A DNA stretch of 36,124 bases from Acidimicrobiales bacterium (GCA_029263195.1 JAJCXX010000025.1:95540-131663); one strand, 5' to 3'; positions 25,152 through 33,107 are shown, numbered from the stretch's first letter. Translations and numbers: made by a program. The notes: generated by a model from the sequence alone, not told the origin.

Positions 25152-25925
25152 ATGAGCATCATCATTCGTACCGACGGTCCCGTATTGGTCGTCACGATCG
25201 ATCGACCCGACCGGCGCAACGCAGTTGACCGGGAAGCCGCCGATCGTCTTCAGCAGGTATTCGAGGAGTTCGCGGTCGACGACTCACTGAGCGTTGCGGT
25301 TCTGACCGGGTCCTCGGGGACCTTCTGCGCCGGCGCCGATCTGAAGGCCATTTCGGAGGGTGACGGAAACCGGGTGCTGGCCGACGGCCCCGGACCAATG
25401 GGCCCGACCCGACTGGTGCTCAACAAGCCGGTCATCGCCGCGATCGAGGGATTCGCGGTTGCCGGTGGCATCGAGTTGGCGCTGTGGTGTGATCTGCGCG
25501 TGATGGCGAGAGACGCCCTCATGGGTGTGTACTGCCGACGTTGGGGTGTCCCACTCGTCGACGGGGGCACCATCAGACTTCCGCGCCTGATCGGCGCATC
25601 TCGCGCCGCCGACCTGATCCTCACCGGCCGAGGAGTCGGTGGTGAAGAAGCAGTCGAGATGGGTCTGGCCAACCGACTGTCCGAGCCCGGCGAGGCCCTC
25701 GATGACGCCATCGTTCTCGCCCATCAGCTCGCGGCACTACCGCAGAACTGCATGCGGTCGGATCTTCGTTCGAGCAAGGACCAATGGGACCTCGATCTGA
25801 GCGACGCGATCAGCCGGGAGTACGAGCTGGGTCTGGCGACGATCATGTCGGGCGAGACCGAGGCCGGTGCTCGACGATTCTCGGCCGGCGCCGGTCGACA
25901 CGGCGAGACGGCCCCACCCGACTGA
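25152..25925 (+). CDS. Enoyl-CoA hydratase/isomerase (crotonase) family protein, second
   Basis: A 257-aa crotonase-fold protein. It has DRPDRRNAVDREAADRL, the oxyanion-hole parts FCAGADLKAI and FAVAGGIELALWCD, and the CRRWGVPLVDGGTIRLPRLIG block. The active-site positions read V-P-L-V-D-G-G, without the first Glu of the classic hydratase, so isomerase or another activity is possible. It is not a close copy of the other crotonase in this window. ATG start 4 nt after the LLM enzyme gene. Confidence 0.9.
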   Translation: MSIIIRTDGPVLVVTIDRPDRRNAVDREAADRLQQVFEEFAVDDSLSVAVLTGSSGTFCAGADLKAISEGDGNRVLADGPGPMGPTRLVLNKPVIAAIEGFAVAGGIELALWCDLRVMARDALMGVYCRRWGVPLVDGGTIRLPRLIGASRAADLILTGRGVGGEEAVEMGLANRLSEPGEALDDAIVLAHQLAALPQNCMRSDLRSSKDQWDLDLSDAISREYELGLATIMSGETEAGARRFSAGAGRHGETAPPD

Positions 25926-25969
25926 CGAAGAGTGACAGCCGCCTCCCCGGGATCGACCGTCCCGCCGGG

Positions 25970-25996
25970 TAACGTCATGCAGCAGGCGTCGGAGGT
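25970..25996 (+). promoter_or_regulatory. Promoter and ribosome-binding site of the MBOAT-SGNH operon
   Basis: A TAACGT box (25970-25975) is followed by GGAGGT (25991-25996), 8 nt before the GTG start. Unlike the leaderless genes nearby, this one would have a leader of about 22 nt. Confidence 0.4.
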
Positions 25997-26004
25997 CCCG
26001 GTTA

Positions 26005-27513
26005 GTGCTGTTCCCAACGTTCACCTTCGCGGTGTTTTTTGCGGTGGTGCTGCCATGTAGCTGGTTGTTGAGAGAACGCGCCACCGCGTGGAAACTGATG
26101 ATCCTCGGCGCCTCCTACGTCTTCTACGGCTATTGGGATTGGCGCTTCCTCGCCCTGTTGGCCGGAATGACCTTCGGCAACGAGGTCGCCGCGGTCGCGA
26201 TCCACCGCTCGGCCCGGGCGCCTACTCGAAAGATGTTCGTGGCGATGGCCGTGGGCCTCGATCTGTCGGTTCTCGGCTTCTTCAAGTACTACGGCTTCTT
26301 CACCGACTCTCTCGACGACGCCTTCGGATTGTCGAGTCCGGCGCTCGACATCGTTCTACCCATTGGGATCTCGTTCTACACGTTCCAAGCAATCAGCTAT
26401 GTGGTCGACGTCTACCGCCGGGACTCCACGCCTGCCCCGCTGCTCGACTTCGCGGTCTATCTGTCGTTCTTTCCCCAGCTCGTGGCCGGTCCCATCGTCC
26501 GGGCCACCGAGTTTCTTCCCGAGCTCAGGGCCCAGCGAGTTCCGACCCAGGTTGAGGCGGGTCGAGCGGTGCAACTGATCGGCCGGGGCTTGTTCAAGAA
26601 GGTGGTGATTGCCGACTTCTTGGGCCGGGCGATCGTCGACGACGCCTTCGGCACGCCAGGCGAATACGGCGGCGCCGACCTGCTCGCCGGTATCTATGGC
26701 TACGCCATACAGCTCTACGCCGATTTCAGCGGATACACCGACATGGCGATCGGCCTCGCGCTCCTGCTCGGGTTTCGATTCCCGCAGAACTTCGATCGGC
26801 CCTACGCCGCAATTTCGATACAGGATTTCTGGCGGCGCTGGCACATGACCCTGTCGAGGTGGCTACGTGACTATTTGTATTTCCCGCTCGGAGGCAACCG
26901 GAGTGGACGCTGGCAGACCCATCGCAATCTCTTGATCACCATGGCCCTGGGTGGGCTATGGCACGGGGCCGGTGGAACGTTCGTGGTCTGGGGCCTCTAC
27001 CACGGTGCCGGTCTCGCCGGCGAAAGGATCCTCGCCGATCTGAGAGGCGAATTCGACCGACCGCTCACGCCATCCGATGTGCGGATTCGTGAGCTGGCGA
27101 TGCTCCACTCCGGAGCATCGATCGAACCGTGGCGCGACGACCCAACCTCCCCTGTGCCATTCACGCCTCTTGGTGTGAAGTCGCTGTGGGTGGGTCGGCT
27201 GGTCACGTTCCACTTCGTGTGCGCGGGCTGGGTCATCTTCAACGCGGAGTCTCTGGGCCGGGCCGGTGAGGTCTTCACCGGCCTGTTCCACGGTTGGAAT
27301 CTCGCGCCCGTGCTGCTCAATCCCCTGGTAGCGGCGGTCATCATCGGATCGCTGGCCGTTCAGTTCGTGCCACCAATGCTGGCGCGCCAGTGGTCTGCCA
27401 TGTTCTCCACCATCTCCCCCAACGTCGTCGCCCTGGGCTTCGCGGTCTGGGTGATGATCGTGGTGGCCCTCGGCCCAGAGGGCATCTCCGACTTCATCTA
27501 CTTCCAGTTCTGA
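26005..27513 (+). CDS. MBOAT-family O-acyltransferase (AlgI-like)
   Basis: A 502-aa polytopic membrane protein of the AlgI/PatA type, which moves acyl groups, usually acetyl, from the cytoplasm to an extracellular polymer. Hallmarks are LPIGISFYTFQAISYVVDVYR, FFPQLVAGPI, SIQDFWRRWHMTLSRWLRDYL and GGLWHGAGGTFVVWG with the catalytic H320. About ten hydrophobic segments cover the chain. GTG is chosen for its GGAGGT at 8 nt. The SGNH protein gene follows 69 nt later; such pairs transfer or accept the acyl group outside the membrane. The polymer is unknown. Confidence 0.93.
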   Translation: MLFPTFTFAVFFAVVLPCSWLLRERATAWKLMILGASYVFYGYWDWRFLALLAGMTFGNEVAAVAIHRSARAPTRKMFVAMAVGLDLSVLGFFKYYGFFTDSLDDAFGLSSPALDIVLPIGISFYTFQAISYVVDVYRRDSTPAPLLDFAVYLSFFPQLVAGPIVRATEFLPELRAQRVPTQVEAGRAVQLIGRGLFKKVVIADFLGRAIVDDAFGTPGEYGGADLLAGIYGYAIQLYADFSGYTDMAIGLALLLGFRFPQNFDRPYAAISIQDFWRRWHMTLSRWLRDYLYFPLGGNRSGRWQTHRNLLITMALGGLWHGAGGTFVVWGLYHGAGLAGERILADLRGEFDRPLTPSDVRIRELAMLHSGASIEPWRDDPTSPVPFTPLGVKSLWVGRLVTFHFVCAGWVIFNAESLGRAGEVFTGLFHGWNLAPVLLNPLVAAVIIGSLAVQFVPPMLARQWSAMFSTISPNVVALGFAVWVMIVVALGPEGISDFIYFQF

Positions 27514-27582
27514 CATGACCAGTTTCCCGTTCAACTCCACGACCACAGTGAGACGATCTCCCGTGTCGGGGAGGGATTCGTA

Positions 27583-28701
27583 GTGCGCTACAGCAAGAAC
27601 CTCGAGCGAGCCACCCGGCGCCCTGCCTCGACCGAGACCTGGACCGACGAGCAGTTTCGTGAAGCCCGAGAACTTGATCTCAGCGAGAGAACAACCAGTT
27701 CCCGATCGGTGGTGATCGCGGCTCTGCTGTCTTTGGCTTTGGCGGGATCGCTCACAACGGCGAAGTTGGTGGAGATCGCCGAACGCCAACCGTTGGGAGC
27801 GTGGCGCGATCGCCAGCTGACCGTGGCCGAGGGCGCCGACCGCGCCGCGAACTTCCTATCGCTCAACCGTCCCTACGACTTCATCCAGACCATTCGGGGA
27901 ACCGGTGACAGTGCCGGACAGATTGTCGACACGATCGAAGCCGTGGTGGCATCCACGTCCACGACTCTCCCTTCCCCGTCGTCCACCACGGCGGCCGCGG
28001 CTGGTCTCGACGCCACAACCACCACCACGACCACGGTTTCGCCCTATCCACTGCGCATCGCCACCGACACCGATCCACTGCGAGTGCTCGCGGCCGGCGA
28101 CAGCCAACTCGAGTTTCTCGGTCAGGCGCTCTCGACGGAGGGAGGGTCTCGACCCCTCGCCATCGACAACGAGTTCCGGATCTCCACCGGGTTGGCCCGC
28201 CCTGACTACTTCAACTGGCCGGCCGAATTGTTGTCGATAATCGAAGCCTCCGACCCGGAAGCCGTGGTGCTGTTCATGGGCGCCAACGATCACCAGGACA
28301 TGGCTGACGCCGACGGCAACCGAATCGTTCGCGACACACCGGAGTGGACGGCGGAGTGGTCTCATCGCCTGGAGGTCACGTTTGATCTGCTCGAGGCCGA
28401 CAACCGCCACGTGTTCTGGGTGACTCAGCCACCGATGCGCGACTCGGGCCTCGACGAAGCGATGAAAGTGCTCAATTCCCTGGCGGCTCCATTGGTCGAG
28501 TCCAGGAAGTTCGTCACATCGATCGACATTTGGGACATGTTCGGTGGTGATGGCGGCTTCTCGATCAGGGTCGATGGCCCCGATGGGACTTCGACCAGGG
28601 CTCGGGTCAGCGATGGCGTGCACCTGAGCAGGTCGGCGTCGTCGTGGGTAGCCGACATCGTGTTCGACCGGCTCGACGAGATCTGGGACCTGAGCTCATG
28701 A
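27583..28701 (+). CDS. Membrane-anchored SGNH-hydrolase-like protein (MBOAT partner)
   Basis: A 372-aa protein with a cytoplasmic N-terminus of about 40 residues, one transmembrane helix (43-61), and a Ser/Thr-rich stalk (123-153, with a run of threonines). An extracellular SGNH domain follows: S174 in AAGDSQLEF, N235 in MGANDHQ, and D344/H347 in SDGVHLS. SGNH proteins next to an MBOAT carry out or help O-acetylation of surface polysaccharides. The GTG start has GGGGAGGGA about 6 nt ahead. An operon with the MBOAT gene is likely. Confidence 0.88.
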   Translation: MRYSKNLERATRRPASTETWTDEQFREARELDLSERTTSSRSVVIAALLSLALAGSLTTAKLVEIAERQPLGAWRDRQLTVAEGADRAANFLSLNRPYDFIQTIRGTGDSAGQIVDTIEAVVASTSTTLPSPSSTTAAAAGLDATTTTTTTVSPYPLRIATDTDPLRVLAAGDSQLEFLGQALSTEGGSRPLAIDNEFRISTGLARPDYFNWPAELLSIIEASDPEAVVLFMGANDHQDMADADGNRIVRDTPEWTAEWSHRLEVTFDLLEADNRHVFWVTQPPMRDSGLDEAMKVLNSLAAPLVESRKFVTSIDIWDMFGGDGGFSIRVDGPDGTSTRARVSDGVHLSRSASSWVADIVFDRLDEIWDLSS

Positions 28702-28724
28702 TCGACCATCGGACCCTTCGGTGA

Positions 28725-29342
28725 TCAGTTGACCCAAGGATCCGCAGGGTAGTTCCGCAGGCGTCCGAGTTCGCCGGGTTGCCGACCCAGGATGGTCCAC
28801 CAGAGCTCCTCGGGATTGGGGTCGTGGAGATCCCCGCTCCCGACGTCGACCACGTACCACGAGTCGAGAACGAGTTCGGCCTCCAGTTGCCCGGCCTCCC
28901 ATCCGGCGTAGCCGGCGAACATCCTGACGGTCTTGAGGCCTTCCACATCGGCCGGTTTCGCCTCGAGATCGACGGTGCCCAGTCGTCCGATTATCGGGCT
29001 CCAACTCGACTCGCCGTCGAAATCGGAGTTGTCGACGGCGGCCAGGGCGATCACCGATGACGGAGAGACTGGACCTCCGATGAACACAGTGGTGGGGGTA
29101 GCGGTGAACTCGACCCACTCGTCGATCGTGCCGGCCACAGGAAGTCGGCTGGGACGATTGATGACCACCCCGAGCGCACCCTCGGTCCCGTGTTCGAGCA
29201 TAAATATGACGGCGCGATCGAAATTCGGGTCGCGAAGAGCGGGTGTGGCGACGAGAAGTCGCCCACGAGTCGAGTCATGGTCGTCGTTGTCGATATCCGT
29301 ATTGTGGCAGGATCCGGGAATGACCCCTCCGATAGCACTCAC
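28725..29342 (-). CDS. yqgE: YqgE/AlgH family protein (UPF0301)
   Basis: A protein of about 205 aa whose conserved core matches YqgE: LLVATPALRDPNFDRAVIFM, LEHGTEGALGVVINRPS, VFIGGPVS, then FAGYAGWEAGQLEAEL and SWYVVD. The biochemical role of this family is unsettled. The core begins about 20-25 residues after the only normal start codon in reach, the GTG used here, which lies inside thiD on the other strand. An ATT at 29321 preceded by GGAGGGG would give an N-terminus of more usual length. The start is therefore uncertain; the gene is not. Confidence 0.88.
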   Translation of the reverse strand: MSAIGGVIPGSCHNTDIDNDDHDSTRGRLLVATPALRDPNFDRAVIFMLEHGTEGALGVVINRPSRLPVAGTIDEWVEFTATPTTVFIGGPVSPSSVIALAAVDNSDFDGESSWSPIIGRLGTVDLEAKPADVEGLKTVRMFAGYAGWEAGQLEAELVLDSWYVVDVGSGDLHDPNPEELWWTILGRQPGELGRLRNYPADPWVN

Positions 29343-30126
29343 TATTGCGGCCCACGATCCTTTCGGTGGAGCAGGCCTAGCGGCCGACCTGACCACTTTC
29401 GCCGCCTTCGGAGTGCACGGAATGCTGGCGATCTCCGCGGTCACGGCTCAACATTTCGACTCTGTCGACAGTATTTCTCTGGTCGACAGCAGTTTGGTGG
29501 CGCAGCAACTCGACGGGATTCTCGATGAGGTGCGCCCCGACGCGGTCAAGACCGGACTTCTCGGTTCGGCGACGGTGGTGTCGGATCTGGCACGACGAAT
29601 CTCGAACCGGGAACTCGCCGCGCCGGTCGTCGACCCGGTGATGGTCGACGGTCGGGGAAATCGGATCGTGTCGAGTGAGGTGGAGGAGGCGTACCGCAAT
29701 GATCTGTTCCCGGTGGCGCGGGTCATCACTCCGAACCTGGCCGAGGCCGCGCTGCTGGTGGGAGCGGATCTCCACGAGGTCGGCGACGTGATCGAAGCGG
29801 CTCCCCGCCTGGCTGCGCTGGGCGCGGAGGTGGTCGTGGTGACCGGAGGTGGCGTGGCAGGCGCGGACGCAGTCGACGTGATCGTGACCGCCGACGGCTC
29901 GACGAAGATTCTACGGTCCGTGCGGAACTCGACCGGAAACGTCAGGGGGTCCGGATGTACGTTCGCCGCGGCGATTTCAGCATCGCTCGCCCGGGGGCTG
30001 GACCCGATCGAGTCAGCATCTGAAGCCAAGCGGTTCGCGGCATCTCGGATCAGCGACTCTGCCGGCTGGGCTTTCGCTCCCGGCAAGGTCGGACCGGTGT
30101 CACACCTCTTCGCGCTCAGTGGTTGA
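29320..30126 (+). CDS. thiD: Hydroxymethylpyrimidine/phosphomethylpyrimidine kinase
   Basis: A 268-aa ribokinase-fold enzyme that phosphorylates HMP and HMP-phosphate in thiamine synthesis. Motifs are TIAAHDPFGGAGLAADLTTF, FGVHGMLAISAVTAQ, VKTGLLGS, PVVDPVMV, ITPNLAEAALL, VVVTGGG and the anion-hole/catalytic RGSGCTFAAAISA. The second residue of the usual GSD motif is His here (AAHDP). No thi neighbours and no TPP riboswitch are seen. ATG start with GGCAGGATCCGGGA ahead. Its first bases overlap the YqgE gene on the other strand, and its end is 3 nt from the SET gene end. Confidence 0.93.
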   Translation: MTPPIALTIAAHDPFGGAGLAADLTTFAAFGVHGMLAISAVTAQHFDSVDSISLVDSSLVAQQLDGILDEVRPDAVKTGLLGSATVVSDLARRISNRELAAPVVDPVMVDGRGNRIVSSEVEEAYRNDLFPVARVITPNLAEAALLVGADLHEVGDVIEAAPRLAALGAEVVVVTGGGVAGADAVDVIVTADGSTKILRSVRNSTGNVRGSGCTFAAAISASLARGLDPIESASEAKRFAASRISDSAGWAFAPGKVGPVSHLFALSG

Positions 30127-30129
30127 GTC

Positions 30130-30450
30130 TCAGGGCACGTCGGCCCAGTCCTCGCCGTAATCGAAATAGAGTTCCTCATCGGCGTCGATGTCACGCAGGG
30201 CGTAGAGATCGGGTCCGTCGAACCAAGCGTTGGGGGAGCGACTGTGGTTCAAGAAGCGGAGCACGCCGGTCCCGTCGATCCCCTCGAAGCCGTTTCCGGT
30301 GCCCTCGTCGATCCAGAGGACGAATGTTCCGTCGACCGCGGTGGGACTTCCGCGGTAGCGCCCGATGAGGGTTCCCTCGGCAATGGGGCTGATGGCGAAC
30401 ACACCCTGCCCATGAGTCGACGACTCCCTGGATTCGATCAGCACATCCAC
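30130..30450 (-). CDS. Very small SET-domain protein
   Basis: A 106-aa protein made only of a SET core. It has STHGQGVFAISPIAEGTLIGRYRG, the SAM-site motif RFLNHSRSPNAWF and the end ELYFDYGEDW with the catalytic-type Tyr. SET enzymes methylate lysine using S-adenosylmethionine. The post-SET cysteines and the insert that binds most substrates are missing, so the substrate is unknown. It begins 9 nt after the rRNA methyltransferase stop, and its likely translation is coupled to it. A ribosomal or iron-related protein would be a natural target, but that is inference from position. Confidence 0.82.
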   Translation of the reverse strand: MDVLIESRESSTHGQGVFAISPIAEGTLIGRYRGSPTAVDGTFVLWIDEGTGNGFEGIDGTGVLRFLNHSRSPNAWFDGPDLYALRDIDADEELYFDYGEDWADVP

Positions 30451-30459
30451 AAAGAGAAA

Positions 30460-31728
30460 TTACCCGATGAGACTGTTCGGGGAGCGCCCCTTGTTGACAG
30501 TGGCGAACACCGCCTTGAGATACGCCCCCTGGGCGAATCCGACGGGATGGTCGACACAGTGGGACGTGCGCTCGATCACGTCGAGGTCGGCACTGCTGGC
30601 GGCCGCGGCGTCGGTCACTGTTTGGTGGAAGGCCTCAGCGCTGACCCGGCTGGAACATGAGGCTTGCACGAGGATCCCACCGTCGGGGACGAGCTCGATG
30701 GCCAAGGTCGTGAGTTTTGCGTAGGCACGGAGGGCAGCCGGCACGTTGACCTTCCTCTGGGCGAACGACGGCGGGTCGACGATCACCATGTCGAAGCGTT
30801 CGTTGCGATCAATGAGGCCGTGCATGGTCTCGAAGGCGTCGCCCACGGTCAGTTGATGCTCACATGCCGCTATTCGAGGGTCGGAGGCGTTGTGGGCCAT
30901 GTTGCGTCGGGCCGTTTCGATGGCGTGGCCGGACAAATCGACGCTGTGGACTTTGCGAGCACCGCCAGCGGCGGCGTGTATCGAGAATCCGCCAGAGCAG
31001 CTGAACATGTCGAGAACCCGTGCGCCCTCGGCGAGATCACGAACCATTCGACGATTGTCTCGATGGTCGAGGAAGTAGCCGGTCTTCTGTCCGGTGATGG
31101 GATGACTCTCGAATCTGAGGCCGTTCTCTCTGATCATCACCGGCTCGGTCGGCGGTCGGCCGATGAGAGCGCTGCCCTCATGCAGAGAGTCGGGCATCTG
31201 CTCGGCGATGTTACGGGACAGTCGCAATACCAGCGACTCTGGTTCGAGAAGCTCGGCGATGAGTGGAACAATTGTGCGCAGGTGGGGGAGCCATGCCGTG
31301 GTGTAGAGCTTGAGCACAGCCACGTCGGCGTATTCGTCGAGGACGAGGCCGGGGAGTCCGTCGTTCTCGCCATGAACAACCCGAAATCCGGTGTTGCCGA
31401 GATCGTCGGCAATATCGGCCCTTATGGCAATCGCGGCCTGCAGGCGTGTACGCCAGAAGTCGGCATCGATGGTGGTGGGGCGACCGGTGTGGAGGATCTT
31501 GAGGCGGATGGGCGACTGTGGGTCCCAGAGACCAATGGCTGCGAAATCGCGGTTGTCGTCGAAGACGACCGCGAGGTCCCCTGGCGACGAGTCGTGTGAG
31601 ATCGAAGTGATCGACTGGTCGTACACCCACGGGTGACCACCTCGAATTTGGCGGAGCGCGTCGGGCGTCACCCGGACGGCGATCCGCTTCTCGGAGACCG
31701 GCCGAAGCTGAGTTGTATCGAACGACAC
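30460..31728 (-). CDS. RlmI-like class I rRNA large-subunit methyltransferase
   Basis: A 422-aa SAM-dependent methyltransferase with an N-terminal PUA domain (RVTPDALRQIRGGHPWVYDQSI), a linking EEHD-type region, and a Rossmann domain. The SAM site is RVLDMFSCSGGFSIHAAAGGA; DMVIVDPPSFAQ is the catalytic loop and VQASCSSRV a downstream cysteine motif. The E. coli relative RlmI makes m5C1962 in 23S rRNA. GTG start 17 nt after the FTR1 stop, so it is part of the FTR1-RlmI-SET operon. The link of an rRNA methylase to iron uptake is unexplained. Confidence 0.92.
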   Translation of the reverse strand: MSFDTTQLRPVSEKRIAVRVTPDALRQIRGGHPWVYDQSITSISHDSSPGDLAVVFDDNRDFAAIGLWDPQSPIRLKILHTGRPTTIDADFWRTRLQAAIAIRADIADDLGNTGFRVVHGENDGLPGLVLDEYADVAVLKLYTTAWLPHLRTIVPLIAELLEPESLVLRLSRNIAEQMPDSLHEGSALIGRPPTEPVMIRENGLRFESHPITGQKTGYFLDHRDNRRMVRDLAEGARVLDMFSCSGGFSIHAAAGGARKVHSVDLSGHAIETARRNMAHNASDPRIAACEHQLTVGDAFETMHGLIDRNERFDMVIVDPPSFAQRKVNVPAALRAYAKLTTLAIELVPDGGILVQASCSSRVSAEAFHQTVTDAAAASSADLDVIERTSHCVDHPVGFAQGAYLKAVFATVNKGRSPNSLIG

Positions 31729-31745
31729 CGACGAGAGTCTGACGC

Positions 31746-32606
31746 TCAGCCGCCGACTTCGACGGAGTCGGGTTCGGGGGCGTGTCGGTGGACCGGCGGG
31801 GACGGTTTGGTGCCGAAGTAGTACCAGAGCACCGGCAGGAGATATGCGAAGTAGGCAACCACGCGCACTCGTTCAGGGCTGGGACTCCATCCGAAGAGTC
31901 CCTTCATGAAGTCGTGGGTTGTGTGCCCCTTGGAGAACGGGCCGGAGGTGATCTGCCAGACGGTGTCGGCCACGAACGACGTGTCGATATCGAGGAACGC
32001 CCGGAACTCGTGAATTCCCTTGGCGAACAGTCCGGCGGCAAAGAGGATGAGCAACGTTCCGGTCCACTTGAAGAACGACCGAATGTCGATCCCGTGGCTC
32101 CCCTTGTAGATCAACACACCGAGAACAGCGGAGATCGCCAGTCCGATGATGCCCCCCACGAGGACCTCGGCGCCCGAGGATGTACCGGTCTCGGCTCCGA
32201 TCAGGAACAACACGGTCTCGAACCCCTCGCGAGCCACGGCCACGAAAGCCACGACGGTGAGGGCTAGGGGTGAGCTGCCGATGGCCGAGTCGATCTTGTC
32301 GTGGAGGTCGCCTCTCAGTCCGGCGGCATTGGAGCGCATCCAGAAAATCATCCAGGTAAGTACAGCGACAGCGGCGAACGCCAACGCTCCCTCAATCGCC
32401 TGTTCGGTCTTGCCGGTGAAGTCGCCCACCACGGCAAAGAAGATGCTGCCGGCGATGATGCAGGCGATGGCGGCGGTCCCGGCGCCGGTCCACACCTGTC
32501 GTCGCAAGCTCGTTGCGCCGCGATGATCGAGGTAGCCGAAGATGATCGCGAGTACCAGCGAAATCTCGAGGCCCTCACGAAGCGTTATCAGAAGTGCTGC
32601 GCCCAT
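31746..32606 (-). CDS. FTR1-family high-affinity iron permease
   Basis: A 286-aa membrane protein of the FTR1/EfeU family, which imports iron (ferric in yeast, after oxidation). It carries the two iron-binding motifs REGLE (10-14) and REGFE (126-130), with seven or so transmembrane helices and a short polar C-terminus. No EfeO or EfeB gene is next to it. ATG start with an 8-nt leader after the -10 box. The gene lies first in an operon with the RlmI and SET genes and has a palindromic operator over its promoter. Confidence 0.93.
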   Translation of the reverse strand: MGAALLITLREGLEISLVLAIIFGYLDHRGATSLRRQVWTGAGTAAIACIIAGSIFFAVVGDFTGKTEQAIEGALAFAAVAVLTWMIFWMRSNAAGLRGDLHDKIDSAIGSSPLALTVVAFVAVAREGFETVLFLIGAETGTSSGAEVLVGGIIGLAISAVLGVLIYKGSHGIDIRSFFKWTGTLLILFAAGLFAKGIHEFRAFLDIDTSFVADTVWQITSGPFSKGHTTHDFMKGLFGWSPSPERVRVVAYFAYLLPVLWYYFGTKPSPPVHRHAPEPDSVEVGG

Positions 32607-32614
32607 ACCCGTGG

Positions 32615-32643
32615 ATGTTAGGTATGCCTAACAGAAGAGCCAA
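32615..32643 (-). promoter_or_regulatory. Promoter of the FTR1 operon
   Basis: On the minus strand, TTGGCT (32643-32638) and TAACAT (32620-32615) are 17 nt apart, a good -35/-10 pair, and the ATG follows 8 nt later, so the leader is nearly absent. Confidence 0.6.
32616..32633. promoter_or_regulatory. Likely iron-responsive operator over the FTR1 promoter
   Basis: TGTTAGG-TATG-CCTAACA: perfect 7-bp arms. It covers most of the -10 box and part of the spacer, where a bound repressor would block transcription. The arm ends TTAGG and CCTAA equal the outer half-sites of DtxR/IdeR boxes, but the spacing is 4 nt, not 9. The regulator is thus probably from the DtxR or a related metal family, not proven to be IdeR. 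Confidence 0.6.
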
Positions 32644-32653
32644 CACGGGCGAG

Positions 32654-32669
32654 TTTGACATTTGTCACA
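32654..32669 (+). promoter_or_regulatory. CRP/FNR-type site upstream of the Ddn-like and RIC genes
   Basis: TTTGA-CATTTG-TCACA matches the CRP consensus TGTGA-N6-TCACA at 9 of 10 positions, centred about 60 nt before the Ddn-like start. No clear -10 follows, as expected for an activated promoter. Confidence 0.4.
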
Positions 32670-32720
32670 CCCGGTGGCCGATGACACGCCGAATGCAGTG
32701 GAACCGGTAGGAGCGCACAG

Positions 32721-33107
32721 TTGACTGTGATGATGACGTATTCGTCGTTTCTCCAGTCGGCCAAAAGGGCTGGCCCGTCCGCCGAGCGCAAGCTGTTCCG
32801 GACGCTCAACCGCGGGGTCCTGCCCGTCGTCAGAGCGGGATTCGGATCACCGTTGCCGATCGGTGGGGGAGTGGTAGTGCTCGAAACCGAAGGGCGCATA
32901 TCCGGCAAAGCTCGCGAGGTGCCTCTCGTTGCGTTCAGGAGCGGTAGCCAAGTCACCGTCAGCACAATTCGTGATGAGTCGAATTGGCTCAGCAACCTGG
33001 AGGCGACGCCCGAGGCGTTCGTCTGGATGAACGGCAAGCGACACGACGTCACCGGTTCGGTGAAACGCGGCAGGATCAACACTGCCAGCTTGGCAATCAA
33101 GAGATGA
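32721..33107 (+). CDS. Ddn-like deazaflavin-dependent nitroreductase family protein
   Basis: A 128-aa split-barrel protein of the F420H2-dependent Ddn/FDR family. It has the family core GGGVVVLETEGRISGKAREVPLVAF with the TxGRxSGxxRxxPL pattern, then QVTVSTIRDESNWLSNLEA. Members reduce quinones, nitro compounds or other acceptors with F420H2. TTG at 32721 has GGAG 7 nt ahead; GTG 32727 and ATG 32730/32733 are further options, so the start is open. It is followed by the RIC gene 49 nt later on the same strand. Confidence 0.82.
   Translation: MTVMMTYSSFLQSAKRAGPSAERKLFRTLNRGVLPVVRAGFGSPLPIGGGVVVLETEGRISGKAREVPLVAFRSGSQVTVSTIRDESNWLSNLEATPEAFVWMNGKRHDVTGSVKRGRINTASLAIKR

Noticed and set aside
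26956-27789. 277-codon minus-strand frame opposite the MBOAT gene
   Set aside because: Antisense to conserved MBOAT motifs and rich in Arg, His and Gln.
29240-29319. TPP riboswitch before thiD
   Set aside because: The upstream sequence codes for YqgE on the other strand and lacks the conserved TPP aptamer core.
30664-31599. 311-codon plus-strand frame opposite the rRNA methyltransferase
   Set aside because: Fully antisense to a gene with clear PUA and SAM motifs; composition follows third-position GC bias.
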